Assembly (NCBI RefSeq): GCF_037975215.1
Contig: NZ_CP150239.1
Location: 2,022,001-2,086,000, forward strand
Source of the DNA: Solibacillus sp. FSL R5-0449
GTDB taxonomy: Bacteria; Bacillota; Bacilli; Bacillales_A; Planococcaceae
DNA: 64,000 nt
Reading direction: 5' to 3'
The position numbers and the translations under genes were made by a program. Of the stretch, positions 1 to 8,592 are shown piece by piece. The notes beneath the pieces were generated by a model. It saw nothing but the letters and a program-made list of their open reading frames with translations. It was not told the DNA's origin and made no database searches. Every line of letters begins with the position of its first letter. The first letter of the stretch is position 1.

Positions 1-764
1 ACATCGACTTCCATCATCATCCATGCATGCGGAATTTCATGTGTGCTGCGCAGCATATTTTTCGCAATCGCTTTACGCACTTGTGTCACCGGAATTTCGA
101 TATCTCCTGCAGCAACAGGAATGTCCTGTTTCGGCTGTGGTGCAGGTGCCGAAGTTTGCGTAGCGCTTTGTGCTGACGTTTGTGGAGACGATTCTTGTTT
201 TTGTTCAGCAAATGCTGTTGGTTGTTCATCATTCGAAATGTCCTGATTTGTCGGCTTCCCTGCAGCAATATAAGCTTCGACATCTTTTCTTGTGATCCGA
301 TTGCCAACACCTGTGCCGGTAATCTGAGACAAGTCGACATCATGTTCATTGGCCATTGATAAAACAGCAGGTGAAAAACGACCAGGCTTGCGTTCTGTGC
401 GCTCTGGTTTGTCTTCTTTTTTCGCTGCCGGTTTTTCTTCTTCTTTCTTCTGTGAGCCGGCATTTAAAATGGCCGAGCTGACATTCGAGCTTTTTTCTGC
501 CGGTGCTGGCGGCAATTCAGAGCCTTCCACTTCAATCGCGCATACTACTGCGCCTACCGGCAATGTTTCACCTTCGTTTGCGATTAACTCTGTAATTACC
601 CCTGCAAACGATGAAGGGATTTCGGCACTAACTTTGTCTGTTGTTACTTCTGCTAATGGATCATATTTATTTACTTTATCTCCCACTTGGACGAGCCAGC
701 GTTCAATCTTACCTTCTGTTACACTTTCTCCAAGTTGCGGCATGACGATATTTTGAATTGTCAT
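1..764 (-). CDS. bkdB: Branched-chain 2-oxo acid dehydrogenase E2 (dihydrolipoyl acyltransferase), 3' end cut off
   Basis: This is the acyltransferase core of the branched-chain keto acid dehydrogenase complex, which moves the branched acyl group from lipoyl-lysine to CoA. Only the first 254 codons are in the window; the catalytic C-terminal domain lies beyond the left edge. The N-terminal lipoyl domain is clear, with the lipoylated lysine at residue 44 in EVTTDKVSAE. An Ala/Pro/Lys-rich linker follows, then an E3/E1-binding domain around FSPAVLSMANEHDVDLS (about residues 145-180). The ATG at 764 has an AAAGGGGG ribosome binding site about 7 bases upstream. It is the last visible gene of the bcd-lpdV-bkdAA-bkdAB-bkdB operon, 72 bases after bkdAB. 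The identity rests on the E2 architecture together with this context. Confidence 0.93.
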   Translation of the reverse strand, partial: MTIQNIVMPQLGESVTEGKIERWLVQVGDKVNKYDPLAEVTTDKVSAEIPSSFAGVITELIANEGETLPVGAVVCAIEVEGSELPPAPAEKSSNVSSAILNAGSQKKEEEKPAAKKEDKPERTERKPGRFSPAVLSMANEHDVDLSQITGTGVGNRITRKDVEAYIAAGKPTNQDISNDEQPTAFAEQKQESSPQTSAQSATQTSAPAPQPKQDIPVAAGDIEIPVTQVRKAIAKNMLRSTHEIPHAWMMMEVD

Positions 765-836
765 CAAACAATCCCCCTTTAACTAATAGGCCTTTGCTGT
801 TTGTTTAGGATTCTTATACAATCCCAATTCTATCAA

Positions 837-1820
837 CTAGAATTCAGCGAGTTCGCGAATTGCTTTTTCTACTTTGTCAGGATTAATCATGAAGAACTTT
901 TCCATTGTTGGTGCGTATGGCATTGCTGGTACATCCGGTCCTGCGAGACGCTTGATCGGTGCATCCAGTTCAAATAGGCAATGCTCTGCAATAATGGCTG
1001 CCACTTCACTCATAATGCTGCCTTCTTTATTGTCTTCAGTGATAAGAAGGATTTTACCTGTTTTTCTTGCCGCTTCAATAATCGCTTCTTGATCTAACGG
1101 GTAAACAGTACGCAAATCTAAAATATGTGTTTCAATGCCGTCTTTAGCCAGACGTTCTGCTGCCTGCAATGCAAAATGAACCGCAAGACCGTATGTGATG
1201 ACTGTTACATCATCGCCTTCACGTTTCACATCGGCTTTTCCGATCGGCAATGTATAATCATCTGTCGGTACTTCACCTTTAATTAGGCGGTATGCACGTT
1301 TATGTTCGAAAAACAGTACTGGATCCGGATCGCGAATGGCCGCTTTTAACAAGCCTTTTGCATCATATGGTGTTGATGGAATGACAATCTTCAATCCAGG
1401 TGTCCCTGCAAACATTGCTTCAACCGATTGTGAGTGATAAAGGGCACCATGAATTCCCCCACCAAATGGCGCACGCACGACTAAAGGACAGCTCCAGTCA
1501 TTGTTCGAGCGGTAACGAATTTTTGCTGCTTCTGAAACAATCTGGTTTACAGCAGGCATGATAAAGTCCGCAAACTGCATTTCGGCAATCGGACGCATGC
1601 CGTACATTGCTGCACCGATGGCAACACCGGCAATTGCACTTTCCGCTAACGGTGTATCTAGTACACGCGCTTCGCCGAACTGGTCATACAAGCCTGTTGT
1701 CGCTTTGAACACGCCGCCTTTTAAGCCGACATCTTCCCCTAAGACGAAGACGCGGTCATCGCGCTCCATTTCTTCTTTCATCGCTAGGTTAATCGCATCA
1801 ATATAAGAAATTACCGGCAT
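837..1820 (-). CDS. bkdAB: Branched-chain 2-oxo acid dehydrogenase E1 subunit beta
   Basis: This is the beta subunit of the thiamine-diphosphate E1 component, which decarboxylates the keto acids of leucine, isoleucine and valine. The protein is 327 residues, the usual length. It begins MPVISYIDAINLAMKEEM and contains the family motif LGEDVGLKGGVFKAT near the N-terminus and FADFIMPAVNQIVSEAAK further on, both typical of transketolase-like E1-beta proteins. The C-terminal transketolase domain includes LITEDNKEGSIMSEVAA. Its ATG overlaps the bkdAA stop by one base (TAATG), so the two subunits are translationally coupled. A pyruvate dehydrogenase E1-beta is the main alternative; the neighbouring leucine dehydrogenase gene favours the branched-chain role. 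Confidence 0.94.
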   Translation of the reverse strand: MPVISYIDAINLAMKEEMERDDRVFVLGEDVGLKGGVFKATTGLYDQFGEARVLDTPLAESAIAGVAIGAAMYGMRPIAEMQFADFIMPAVNQIVSEAAKIRYRSNNDWSCPLVVRAPFGGGIHGALYHSQSVEAMFAGTPGLKIVIPSTPYDAKGLLKAAIRDPDPVLFFEHKRAYRLIKGEVPTDDYTLPIGKADVKREGDDVTVITYGLAVHFALQAAERLAKDGIETHILDLRTVYPLDQEAIIEAARKTGKILLITEDNKEGSIMSEVAAIIAEHCLFELDAPIKRLAGPDVPAMPYAPTMEKFFMINPDKVEKAIRELAEF

Positions 1821-2830
1821 TACGCATCTTCTCCTTCCGCATACACAAAACGCAATGCATGTTCTGGCGAGGCATAAGCTGCATTTTCTGCATAATCTGT
1901 CGCTTCATTGACAGTATCCATAATTTTTTTGTTTATTTCTTCAAATAGCGCATCATCCGCTATTCCGTTGTCTTTTAAGTATGTTTCAAATAAAATAATC
2001 GGGTCTTTTGCTTTTCCTTCTGCAATATCTTCAGCTGTACGATATTGACGATCATCATCATCCGAAGAATGGGCTGTCAGTCGGAACGAAACCGTTTCGA
2101 TCAATGATGGCCCTTCACCGCGACGTGCACGATCAGCCGCTTCTTTTACCACTTTATATACTTCCAATGGATTTTTGCCGTCCACTGTCACACCAGGCAT
2201 CCCGTAGCCGATTGCACGATCTGATACTTGTGCACACCCAAGTTGACGTTCAACCGGAACAGAAATTGCATATTGGTTGTTTTCTACCATGATAATAACC
2301 GGCAGTTTGTGTACTCCTGCAAAGTTTGCTCCTTCATGGAAGTCTCCTTGGTTTGACGAACCTTCACCAAGTGTTACAAATGTGATAAAGTCCTTTTGCT
2401 GCATTTTTCCTGCAAGTGCAACACCGACCGCGTGCGGTACTTGTGTCGTTACAGGAGAAGAACCCGTAAGTATACGATTTTCTTTTTGACCGAAATGCCC
2501 CGGCATTTGACGCCCGCCAGAGTTCGGATCTTCCGCCTTCGCAAACGCCGAAAGCATTAAATCTTTTGCCGTCATGCCGAAATGAAGGACAACCCCCATA
2601 TCGCGATAGTACGGCGCAATATAATCCTTTGTATGATCAAGGGCAAAGGCAGCACCTACTTGAGCCGCCTCTTGTCCTTGGCATGAAATAACAAATGGTA
2701 TTTTGCCTGCACGGTTTAACAGCCACATCCGCTCATCAATACGGCGTGCCATCAGCATTGTTTCGTACATTTTCAGCACATCTTCATTCGTCAATCCTAA
2801 TTGTTCATGTGTAATATTAGTGTCCGTCAT
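1820..2830 (-). CDS. bkdAA: Branched-chain 2-oxo acid dehydrogenase E1 subunit alpha
   Basis: This is the alpha subunit of the E1 component; it carries most of the thiamine diphosphate binding site. The protein is 336 residues when started at the ATG at 2830, which follows a good AAGGGGG site about five bases upstream. A longer in-frame GTG start exists but has no site. Visible features are YYRDMGVVLHFGM, the GEGSSNQGDFHEGANFA diphosphate-binding motif (GDG-type, here GEG) and VENNQYAISVPV. The phosphorylation-loop region reads RLTAHSSDDDDRQYR. The stop codon overlaps the bkdAB start. The product works with bkdAB, bkdB and lpdV as one complex that supplies branched acyl-CoA primers for iso/anteiso fatty acids. 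Confidence 0.94.
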   Translation of the reverse strand: MTDTNITHEQLGLTNEDVLKMYETMLMARRIDERMWLLNRAGKIPFVISCQGQEAAQVGAAFALDHTKDYIAPYYRDMGVVLHFGMTAKDLMLSAFAKAEDPNSGGRQMPGHFGQKENRILTGSSPVTTQVPHAVGVALAGKMQQKDFITFVTLGEGSSNQGDFHEGANFAGVHKLPVIIMVENNQYAISVPVERQLGCAQVSDRAIGYGMPGVTVDGKNPLEVYKVVKEAADRARRGEGPSLIETVSFRLTAHSSDDDDRQYRTAEDIAEGKAKDPIILFETYLKDNGIADDALFEEINKKIMDTVNEATDYAENAAYASPEHALRFVYAEGEDA

Positions 2831-2850
2831 AAAATACCCCCTTGTCACTA

Positions 2851-4260
2851 TTAAAAATGAATCGCTTTGCCTTCAATCGCCAGCGCGGCTTCCCCAATAA
2901 TTTCGCTCAACGAAGGATGCAAATGCACCATCTGTCCAACTTCCCATGGTGAGGCATTTAAGAATAAACCAAGAGCAGCTTCAGAAATTAAATCCGTTGC
3001 ATGCGGTCCGATTAAATGGACGCCGACAACATCATTCGAACTTTCATCGGCAACTACTTTCACAAAGCCTCCTGTTTCACCATAGACAATCGCTTTACCG
3101 ATCGCTTTAAACGGGAATGTTGTTGTCACAACTTTATAGCCGTTGTTTTTCGCTTGCTCTTCCGTAAGGCCGACACTTGCGACTTCCGGATTACTGTAGA
3201 CGCCTCGTGCAATATTGGCATAATGCAGTGGAATCGAATTCTGTCCCGCGATATGCTCGACAGCACGTATCCCTTCATGTGAAGCAACATGTGCCAACTG
3301 CATGCCACCGATCACGTCTCCTATAGCATATATATGACGTTCTTTCGTCTGGAAATGTTCGTTTACTGAAATATATCCTTTATCCAGTTCGATTTCCGTG
3401 TTCTCCAAACCGATATTAGATGTGTTCGCTACCCTTCCGACTGATAACAAAAGTGCTTCTGCTGAAATGGTTTCATCATTCACTTGTAGCGTTACATCTT
3501 CCTTCGTATCAATTGCTGAAGGATCGAGTTTAACATTGAAATGAACGTTTACCCCGCGCTTTTTCAAAGATTTCAGCATCTCTGCGGAAATGGCTGCATC
3601 TTCAGTTGGAAGCAAACGGTCACCTAGCTCGATAATCGTAACTTCGACATCGAAATCAGTAAGCATTGACGCCCATTCGACACCAATTACGCCACCACCG
3701 ATAATAATGGCCGACTTTGGAAGCTTCTCGATTGTCAGGAATTCATCAGATGTGAACACCTTTTTCCCGTCCACTTTCAACCCATCCAATGTGCGAGGAC
3801 GTGAACCTGTCGCAATAATGACGTTTTGCGGAACAAGCATCTCATTTTCTGTGCCGTCATTCATTTCCACTGAAATCGTACCTGGCATCGGTGAGAAAAT
3901 AGATGGCCCTAAAATACGGCCGAACCCGTCATAAACATCGATTTTTCCTTTTTTCATCAAATGCTGGACACCTTTGTAAAGTTTATCGACTACGGTAGCC
4001 TTTCTTTGTTGGACACGTTCAAAGTCAATTTTGACGTCATTCACTTCTACTCCAAAATCAAGTGCCTTTTTCGATTGTACATATACTTCAGCACTTCGAA
4101 GCAATGCTTTAGTAGGAATACATCCTGCATGCAGGCATGTACCCCCCATTTTGTTTTTTTCGACGATTGCCGTTTTCAATCCGAGCTGTGAGGCACGGAT
4201 TGCGGCTACATAACCGCCTGTGCCCCCGCCTAAAATAACGACATCATAATCTTTTGCCAT
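2851..4260 (-). CDS. lpdV: Dihydrolipoamide dehydrogenase (E3) of the branched-chain complex
   Basis: This FAD-dependent enzyme reoxidises the dihydrolipoyl groups of the E2 core and reduces NAD. It is 469 residues with the ATG at 4260; a GTG three codons upstream is less likely because AAAAGGGG sits 8 bases from the ATG. The N-terminal FAD Rossmann motif is VVILGGGTGGYVAAIRA, followed by the redox-active disulfide GGTCLHAGCIPTK. The NAD-binding motif is IIIGGGVIGVEWASML. The C-terminal dimer interface carries the catalytic histidine in HLHPSLSEI. It lies 20 bases upstream of bkdAA and 55 bases downstream of bcd, and is read as the branched-chain-specific E3 because of that position. Confidence 0.95.
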   Translation of the reverse strand: MAKDYDVVILGGGTGGYVAAIRASQLGLKTAIVEKNKMGGTCLHAGCIPTKALLRSAEVYVQSKKALDFGVEVNDVKIDFERVQQRKATVVDKLYKGVQHLMKKGKIDVYDGFGRILGPSIFSPMPGTISVEMNDGTENEMLVPQNVIIATGSRPRTLDGLKVDGKKVFTSDEFLTIEKLPKSAIIIGGGVIGVEWASMLTDFDVEVTIIELGDRLLPTEDAAISAEMLKSLKKRGVNVHFNVKLDPSAIDTKEDVTLQVNDETISAEALLLSVGRVANTSNIGLENTEIELDKGYISVNEHFQTKERHIYAIGDVIGGMQLAHVASHEGIRAVEHIAGQNSIPLHYANIARGVYSNPEVASVGLTEEQAKNNGYKVVTTTFPFKAIGKAIVYGETGGFVKVVADESSNDVVGVHLIGPHATDLISEAALGLFLNASPWEVGQMVHLHPSLSEIIGEAALAIEGKAIHF

Positions 4261-4315
4261 AACCGACACCCCTTTTTCCAGTTACAAAATCAATTACTTC
4301 TTTCGGAACCGCGAC

Positions 4316-5410
4316 TTAGCGCCCGTTTAAAATATTTTTTTCGTTTTGAAGGAACTGACTGCGGGATTTCGCTACACGAGCAATACGCTCTTCCGCTAAA
4401 CGGTTTGCTGCTAAATAAGTTGGAATATCTTCTTCTTTTGAAATTGCAAAAATCTTTTCCAAGCTTGTGTAGATCGTTTCAACACGCTTCATTGCGCGCT
4501 CGCGATTGTAGCCGTATAACTCATCTGCTACGTTAATAACCCCACCTGCATTAATTACATAATCCGGTGCATAAACAATGCCTAAATCATGCAATACTTT
4601 ACCATGTCTTGATTCTGCCAGCTGATTGTTTGCAGACCCAGCAATAACCTTCGCTTTGAACGTTGGAATTGTTTGATCATTAACAATTGCGCCAAGTGCA
4701 CATGGTGAGAAAATGTCCACATCTTGTGAGTAAATCTCGTCAGGTGCTACAGCTACCGCTCCAAAGTCTGCTACGACACGATCGATTGCTTGCTGATTAA
4801 TGTCCGTTACGATTAGTTTCGCTCCTTCATTATGCAAGTATTCACATAATGTGTACGCAACATTCCCAAGACCTTGAACCGCTACTTTACGTCCTGCAAG
4901 TGAATCGTCTCCAAATGCTTCTTTCACTGCTGCTTTCATTCCTAAAAATACACCATACGCTGTAATTGGCGATGGATTGCCCGAGCTGCCGAATGCCGGT
5001 GAAATACCTGTCACATAATTTGTCTCTTCATGGATTAAATCCATATCGGCAACTGTTGTACCTACATCTTCCGCCGTAATATATCGACCATTCAACCCTT
5101 GAATGAAACGTCCTAATGCACGGAACATTTCTTCATTTTTATCTTTGAACGGATCTCCAATAATAACTGTTTTACCGCCACCTAAATTTAAGCCTGCCGC
5201 CGCATTTTTATAAGTCATACCGCGTGCTAGACGAAGTGCATCTTCAATAGCTGCTTCCTCTGAGGCATATGTCCACATGCGCGAACCCCCAAGAGCAGGA
5301 CCCAATGTTGTATCATGAATAGCAATAACCGCTTTTAACCCCGATGCCTCATCTTGGCAAAAGACTACCTGTTCAAAATCATATTTCTGCATGTACTTGA
5401 AAATTTCCAT
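4316..5410 (-). CDS. bcd: Leucine dehydrogenase
   Basis: This enzyme catalyses NAD-dependent oxidative deamination of leucine, valine and isoleucine to the keto acids used by the downstream Bkd complex. The protein has 364 residues from the ATG at 5410, which is preceded by GGAGGGG. The catalytic-lysine region reads [19 protein letters not shown] and the NAD-binding motif is [17 protein letters not shown], both diagnostic of Leu/Phe/Val dehydrogenases. It is the first gene of the operon and directly precedes lpdV. In B. subtilis ptb and buk belong to the same operon, and neither is present here. A cre-like sequence lies in the leader. Confidence 0.95.
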   Translation of the reverse strand: MEIFKYMQKYDFEQVVFCQDEASGLKAVIAIHDTTLGPALGGSRMWTYASEEAAIEDALRLARGMTYKNAAAGLNLGGGKTVIIGDPFKDKNEEMFRALGRFIQGLNGRYITAEDVGTTVADMDLIHEETNYVTGISPAFGSSGNPSPITAYGVFLGMKAAVKEAFGDDSLAGRKVAVQGLGNVAYTLCEYLHNEGAKLIVTDINQQAIDRVVADFGAVAVAPDEIYSQDVDIFSPCALGAIVNDQTIPTFKAKVIAGSANNQLAESRHGKVLHDLGIVYAPDYVINAGGVINVADELYGYNRERAMKRVETIYTSLEKIFAISKEEDIPTYLAANRLAEERIARVAKSRSQFLQNEKNILNGR

Positions 5411-5430
5411 AACACTATACCCCTCCACTC

Positions 5431-5446
5431 AAGAAAGCGCTTACTT
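5431..5446 (-). promoter_or_regulatory. cre-like site (possible CcpA operator) in the bcd leader
   Basis: The 16-base palindrome-like sequence AAGAAAGCGCTTACTT matches the CcpA consensus WTGNAARCGNWWWCAW at all but two positions. It sits about 20 bases upstream of the bcd start codon, downstream of the likely promoter, which is a classic roadblock or repression position. Binding is inferred only from the match. Confidence 0.4.
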
Positions 5447-5496
5447 TCTCGTATATTATTAAAATCTGTTAATTAAAGATAATAAATACTCAAATT

Positions 5497-5526
5497 TGTA
5501 TAATTTTATTATCGTTATTTTTACAA
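5497..5526 (-). promoter_or_regulatory. Candidate sigma-A promoter for the bcd-bkd operon
   Basis: On the minus strand a -35 of TTGTAA (5521-5526) and a -10 of TATACA (5497-5502) are separated by 18 bases. The element lies in the very AT-rich divergent region, about 87 bases upstream of the bcd ATG. No sigma-54 type -24/-12 signature is seen in this region, unlike the SigL-dependent bkd operon of B. subtilis. Confidence 0.35.
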
Positions 5527-5717
5527 TACTTATAAATCTAAAAGGATGCAACTAGAAATCCCTAATTTAACTTAAATTAGAATATTCGGACAATTTTTAA
5601 CCAAAAAAACACCTAAAAAATAGGCGAAATTTCAAACATAAAAATTATTTTAAAAAAGTAATTATAGGTTAGTTGAGGTGATCCATTATTTCCATTCTAT
5701 GAATCTATACCCGAATA

Positions 5718-5745
5718 TTGACTTTCTCTGCCTGCATTGTAAAAT
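5718..5745 (+). promoter_or_regulatory. Sigma-A promoter for the DUF2627 gene
   Basis: TTGACT (5718-5723) and TAAAAT (5740-5745) are separated by 16 bases, facing the gene at 5813. The predicted leader is about 60 bases. The rest of the 402-base gap between bcd and this gene (5411-5812) is AT-rich and shows no further coding potential. Confidence 0.5.
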
Positions 5746-5812
5746 TAAGTGATACTAAAATAATCTGTGATATTGATTCATTCAGTGTTTTTTAAGTGGA
5801 GGAGGACTGTAA

Positions 5813-6046
5813 ATGGCACGCATGGCTGCATTTATCGTACTAGTCATTCCCGCAATTTTAATGGCAGCCGGGATAAAATTTATGCGAGATACATTATTCG
5901 GTATTTTAATTTCACCATTTCCATGGATTTGGTTACAATTCGTCGTTGGTGCCATTTTATTTGCCGTTTCATTTTTATTTTTCGCAGGCTTTTTACTGCA
6001 CCGCGATCGCAAGCGCGGCAAAGTTTCGCAGCGTTGGCAAAAATAA
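5813..6046 (+). CDS. yqzF: DUF2627 family small membrane protein (YqzF-like)
   Basis: This is a 77-residue protein with two predicted membrane helices, roughly residues 4-25 and 36-63, and a basic C-terminal tail HRDRKRGKVSQRWQK. The sequence MARMAAFIVLVIPAILMA and the motif FPWIWLQFVVGAILF match what I know of DUF2627 proteins, which sit next to the bkd and spo0A region in Bacillus. A strong GGAGGAGG site lies seven bases before the ATG. It is monocistronic: it has its own promoter and is followed directly by an intrinsic terminator. The function is unknown. Confidence 0.8.
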   Translation: MARMAAFIVLVIPAILMAAGIKFMRDTLFGILISPFPWIWLQFVVGAILFAVSFLFFAGFLLHRDRKRGKVSQRWQK

Positions 6047-6056
6047 GACCGTAAAG

Positions 6057-6098
6057 AAAAAATCAAATTTCTTTTTAAAAGGAAATTTGATTTTTTTC
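6057..6098 (+). terminator. Intrinsic terminator after the DUF2627 gene
   Basis: The arms AATCAAATTTC and GGAAATTTGATT form an AT-rich hairpin closely followed by a run of seven T. It lies ten bases after the stop codon at 6046. The A-rich left side could make it work in both directions. Confidence 0.75.
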
Positions 6099-6149
6099 GT
6101 ATATTCAATTTGCTAAAAAAATAAAAAGGTAATTAACCCCATATTGAGA

Positions 6150-6872
6150 TTAATGTCGATTCATCTGTGCTTCCTGGACTAAATGAGGAAAATCCGTAAT
6201 CCACCCTTTTACAATTGAATGCGGATTTTTAAGAAAGGACTCATTGCCCTGGATTCCGTAAAAACGCATGCCGATATTGGCTGTTTTACAAGCCTCTAAG
6301 TATTGGCCTTTATAATAACGTTTATGTGCATGGATCGCATCGTAGAAATTCTGATCTGCTAATGTGGCCCAATAGAATTTTCTCGTAATAATATAACCTG
6401 TTTCGATGTCAGGGCGAATCTCTTTCACAATTTTTAACAGCGAATCATGGAATGATGAAAAATGGCTGTTTTCAGGTAAATGAATCGTTTGCAGTAATTC
6501 CTTCAAAACATGCTCATTCGTAATTAGCGACTCTTTCAGTTCCACATTTAACGCAATATTTTCTTCATTTGCCCATTCCAGTACATCGGCAAAGGCAATC
6601 ATCCGGTCACGACGAAACATCCGTTTAAACCGCGGACCTAGTTTATAATGAATCAGTTCATCATAGGAGCATTGATTGACCATTTTGTTAATACCGGCCA
6701 GCCTCTTTAAGTCATTGTCATGAAACACGACTAAAATACCATCATTTGAAACTTGGAGATCCAGTTCAATGCCATCTGCCCCAAGTTCTTTCGCTTTTTT
6801 AAAGGCAGCAAACGTATTTTCTAAATGAAAGCTCGATGCCCCTCGGTGGGCAAAAATGGGTATATTATTCAT
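6150..6872 (-). CDS. Glycerophosphodiester phosphodiesterase (YqiK-like)
   Basis: This TIM-barrel phosphodiesterase hydrolyses glycerophosphodiesters to glycerol-3-phosphate and an alcohol. The protein is 240 residues, near the usual length for cytoplasmic GDPD enzymes, and has no signal peptide. The N-terminal motif FAHRGASSFHLENTFAAF contains the catalytic HRG and the ENT motif; GADGIELDLQVSNDG and VVFHDNDLKRL supply the metal-binding E-x-D and the second catalytic histidine. A C-terminal WITDFPHLV motif is also typical. The ATG overlaps the stop of the upstream DUF342 gene by one base (TAATG), so the two are co-translated. yqiK occupies the same neighbourhood in B. subtilis. Confidence 0.9.
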   Translation of the reverse strand: MNNIPIFAHRGASSFHLENTFAAFKKAKELGADGIELDLQVSNDGILVVFHDNDLKRLAGINKMVNQCSYDELIHYKLGPRFKRMFRRDRMIAFADVLEWANEENIALNVELKESLITNEHVLKELLQTIHLPENSHFSSFHDSLLKIVKEIRPDIETGYIITRKFYWATLADQNFYDAIHAHKRYYKGQYLEACKTANIGMRFYGIQGNESFLKNPHSIVKGWITDFPHLVQEAQMNRH

Positions 6873-8443
6873 TACACATTCAACTCTCCATTTTCTATTA
6901 AAAATCGTCCATTTGTGATAGACGTCAAAACAGTGGACTTTTTGCCGATCTGTATATATGTACCAGGATATGCTTCTTTCGTCACGTGTATCTCTGCTTT
7001 ATTGTCTTTACGCAAATCGCTCATCAATTGTTTGATTTCACGATCTACATTAAGCGCGGTTTCTTTATTGGAAGCGAGCTTTTGTTTTGAGAGCTCCAGC
7101 GCTTCCAATTGTCGTTGTGTTAACGAATGTATAACAGGAAGGATACGTTCTATTTGTGTTTCCAGCTCCACGATATCTTCCTGCATTGATTTCAACAGCG
7201 ATGCCTTGTACTGGATGGTTTCAAGACTTTGCGCTTTGTTTATACAATTGATGATCAGTTCAGTCGGCCTTTCCAATCGGTTTCCTGAACATGCCGTAAC
7301 GATGGTACTCTTTGCAATTACCGTTCCACCGATAATTTTCCCTTTTCGTTCATCAACTAAAATGGAATGTGCCGATAAATTAGAACCTAATGAATAAAAT
7401 CCAATATTCAGATTTCGACCTGCGACAAGATGGGCATCATTCACATGTTTCACGAAAATATCACCGCCAGCTTCTACTCGTGTTTCTCCTAATCCGAATA
7501 TGCCTCCGCGAATAAAAATATCGCCATCTAAAGACTTAATCAGTTTCGCTCCGGATACACCTTCAGGATGTTCGATTGAAATATCCCCGTTTGCAACAAC
7601 CGAAAAGCCTGGCTGGACGGTTCCTTTTATCGAGACAGATCCATTAAACTCAATATTCCCGGTTTCAATGCCTACATCGCCAACAATCGGTAAATGGTGA
7701 TTAACACTGACCATCCCTTCATGTTCTTCAACGACGCCGCTTATTTTCGAACGTAGTACCGTTTTACCATCTTCTTCAACTTCAAACGCCGATTTATGGT
7801 CATATTTTAACGGTAAGTCACTTCCCCATGGGGCAGGTATCGATTCTCCACAAACATTCATTCCTGGAATACCTGGCTGTGCATGGATTTTCTCACCTAG
7901 CCATTCGCCTTCTTCAATTTCATAAATGAAGTTCATATCATAGTAATCCGCTTTGCCATCTTCTCTAATGACCGGTTTTCGCTCAGGTAGTTCCAAATAG
8001 ATGATTTGTGCATCTTCCCCTTTGACAGGTGGCGTACCTTGCGCAATCAATGTTGCTTTTGCAGTAACAATGTTCTCCAAGTTCACATTTAAAATTCCAT
8101 GTATTATGTTCGCTTCAGCTAAAAGTTTCTGAACCCTTTTCTGAATAGATTGCACGTTGTCTTTTATATACTCCGCTGTCTCGTATACAAAAAGCGAGGC
8201 AGACATTTTATCCCTGGAAATTTCGATTACAATCGATGGCAGCCATATACCGATTTCAACAGGGGAATCACTCACTTCATTTAGTCCCTTTTTTAATAAA
8301 GCGAAATTCGTAAGTTTGATTCGAGGATTTTGGCGCACAACCGTTTCAAAGTCTTTTAGCATAAAACCTGGCTTTTGGGTTTGCAAGTATACTTTTCCAT
8401 CATTTTTTATTATTTTGAAAAAATTATTTTCATGAATTACCAT
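6872..8443 (-). CDS. FapA / DUF342 family polymer-forming protein
   Basis: A 523-residue protein with the layout of the FapA family. An N-terminal domain (about 1-190) is followed by a right-handed beta-helix region rich in short repeats such as IEFNGSVSIKGTVQPGFSV and VVANGDISIEH (about 240-390). A C-terminal coiled coil (about 395-470, LKSMQEDIVELETQIERIL) and a short beta tail complete it. Family members occur in spore formers and in polar-flagellar assembly in Vibrio, where FapA is a scaffold; the role here is not known. The start at 8443 has a GAGGTGG site. It forms a two-gene unit with the overlapping phosphodiesterase gene. Confidence 0.82.
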   Translation of the reverse strand: MVIHENNFFKIIKNDGKVYLQTQKPGFMLKDFETVVRQNPRIKLTNFALLKKGLNEVSDSPVEIGIWLPSIVIEISRDKMSASLFVYETAEYIKDNVQSIQKRVQKLLAEANIIHGILNVNLENIVTAKATLIAQGTPPVKGEDAQIIYLELPERKPVIREDGKADYYDMNFIYEIEEGEWLGEKIHAQPGIPGMNVCGESIPAPWGSDLPLKYDHKSAFEVEEDGKTVLRSKISGVVEEHEGMVSVNHHLPIVGDVGIETGNIEFNGSVSIKGTVQPGFSVVANGDISIEHPEGVSGAKLIKSLDGDIFIRGGIFGLGETRVEAGGDIFVKHVNDAHLVAGRNLNIGFYSLGSNLSAHSILVDERKGKIIGGTVIAKSTIVTACSGNRLERPTELIINCINKAQSLETIQYKASLLKSMQEDIVELETQIERILPVIHSLTQRQLEALELSKQKLASNKETALNVDREIKQLMSDLRKDNKAEIHVTKEAYPGTYIQIGKKSTVLTSITNGRFLIENGELNV

Positions 8444-8592
8444 ACCATTCCACCTCTCCCTACATTACAGTATATACATTTTTTTAATTTTTGTTTAGTT
8501 AAATATTGGAGTATGAGAAGGTTTTTAAGCATTCCCTTTAAGTGGAATATAAATCTTCTGTCTCATAAGTTCTAAATGCTTACAATATATTA

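Noticed and set aside
86-463. Minus-strand frame of 125 codons inside the E2 gene
   Set aside because: It overlaps the bkdB linker region in another frame and reads as low-complexity Lys/Arg/Gln-rich sequence, a shadow of the Ala/Pro/Glu linker.
5447-5812. Sigma-54 promoter for the bkd operon
   Set aside because: No TGGCAC-N5-TTGCA pattern was seen on the minus strand in the intergenic region.
6825-7397. Plus-strand frame of 190 codons opposite the FapA gene
   Set aside because: It is Ser/Cys-rich antisense of a well-supported DUF342 gene and has no ribosome binding site.
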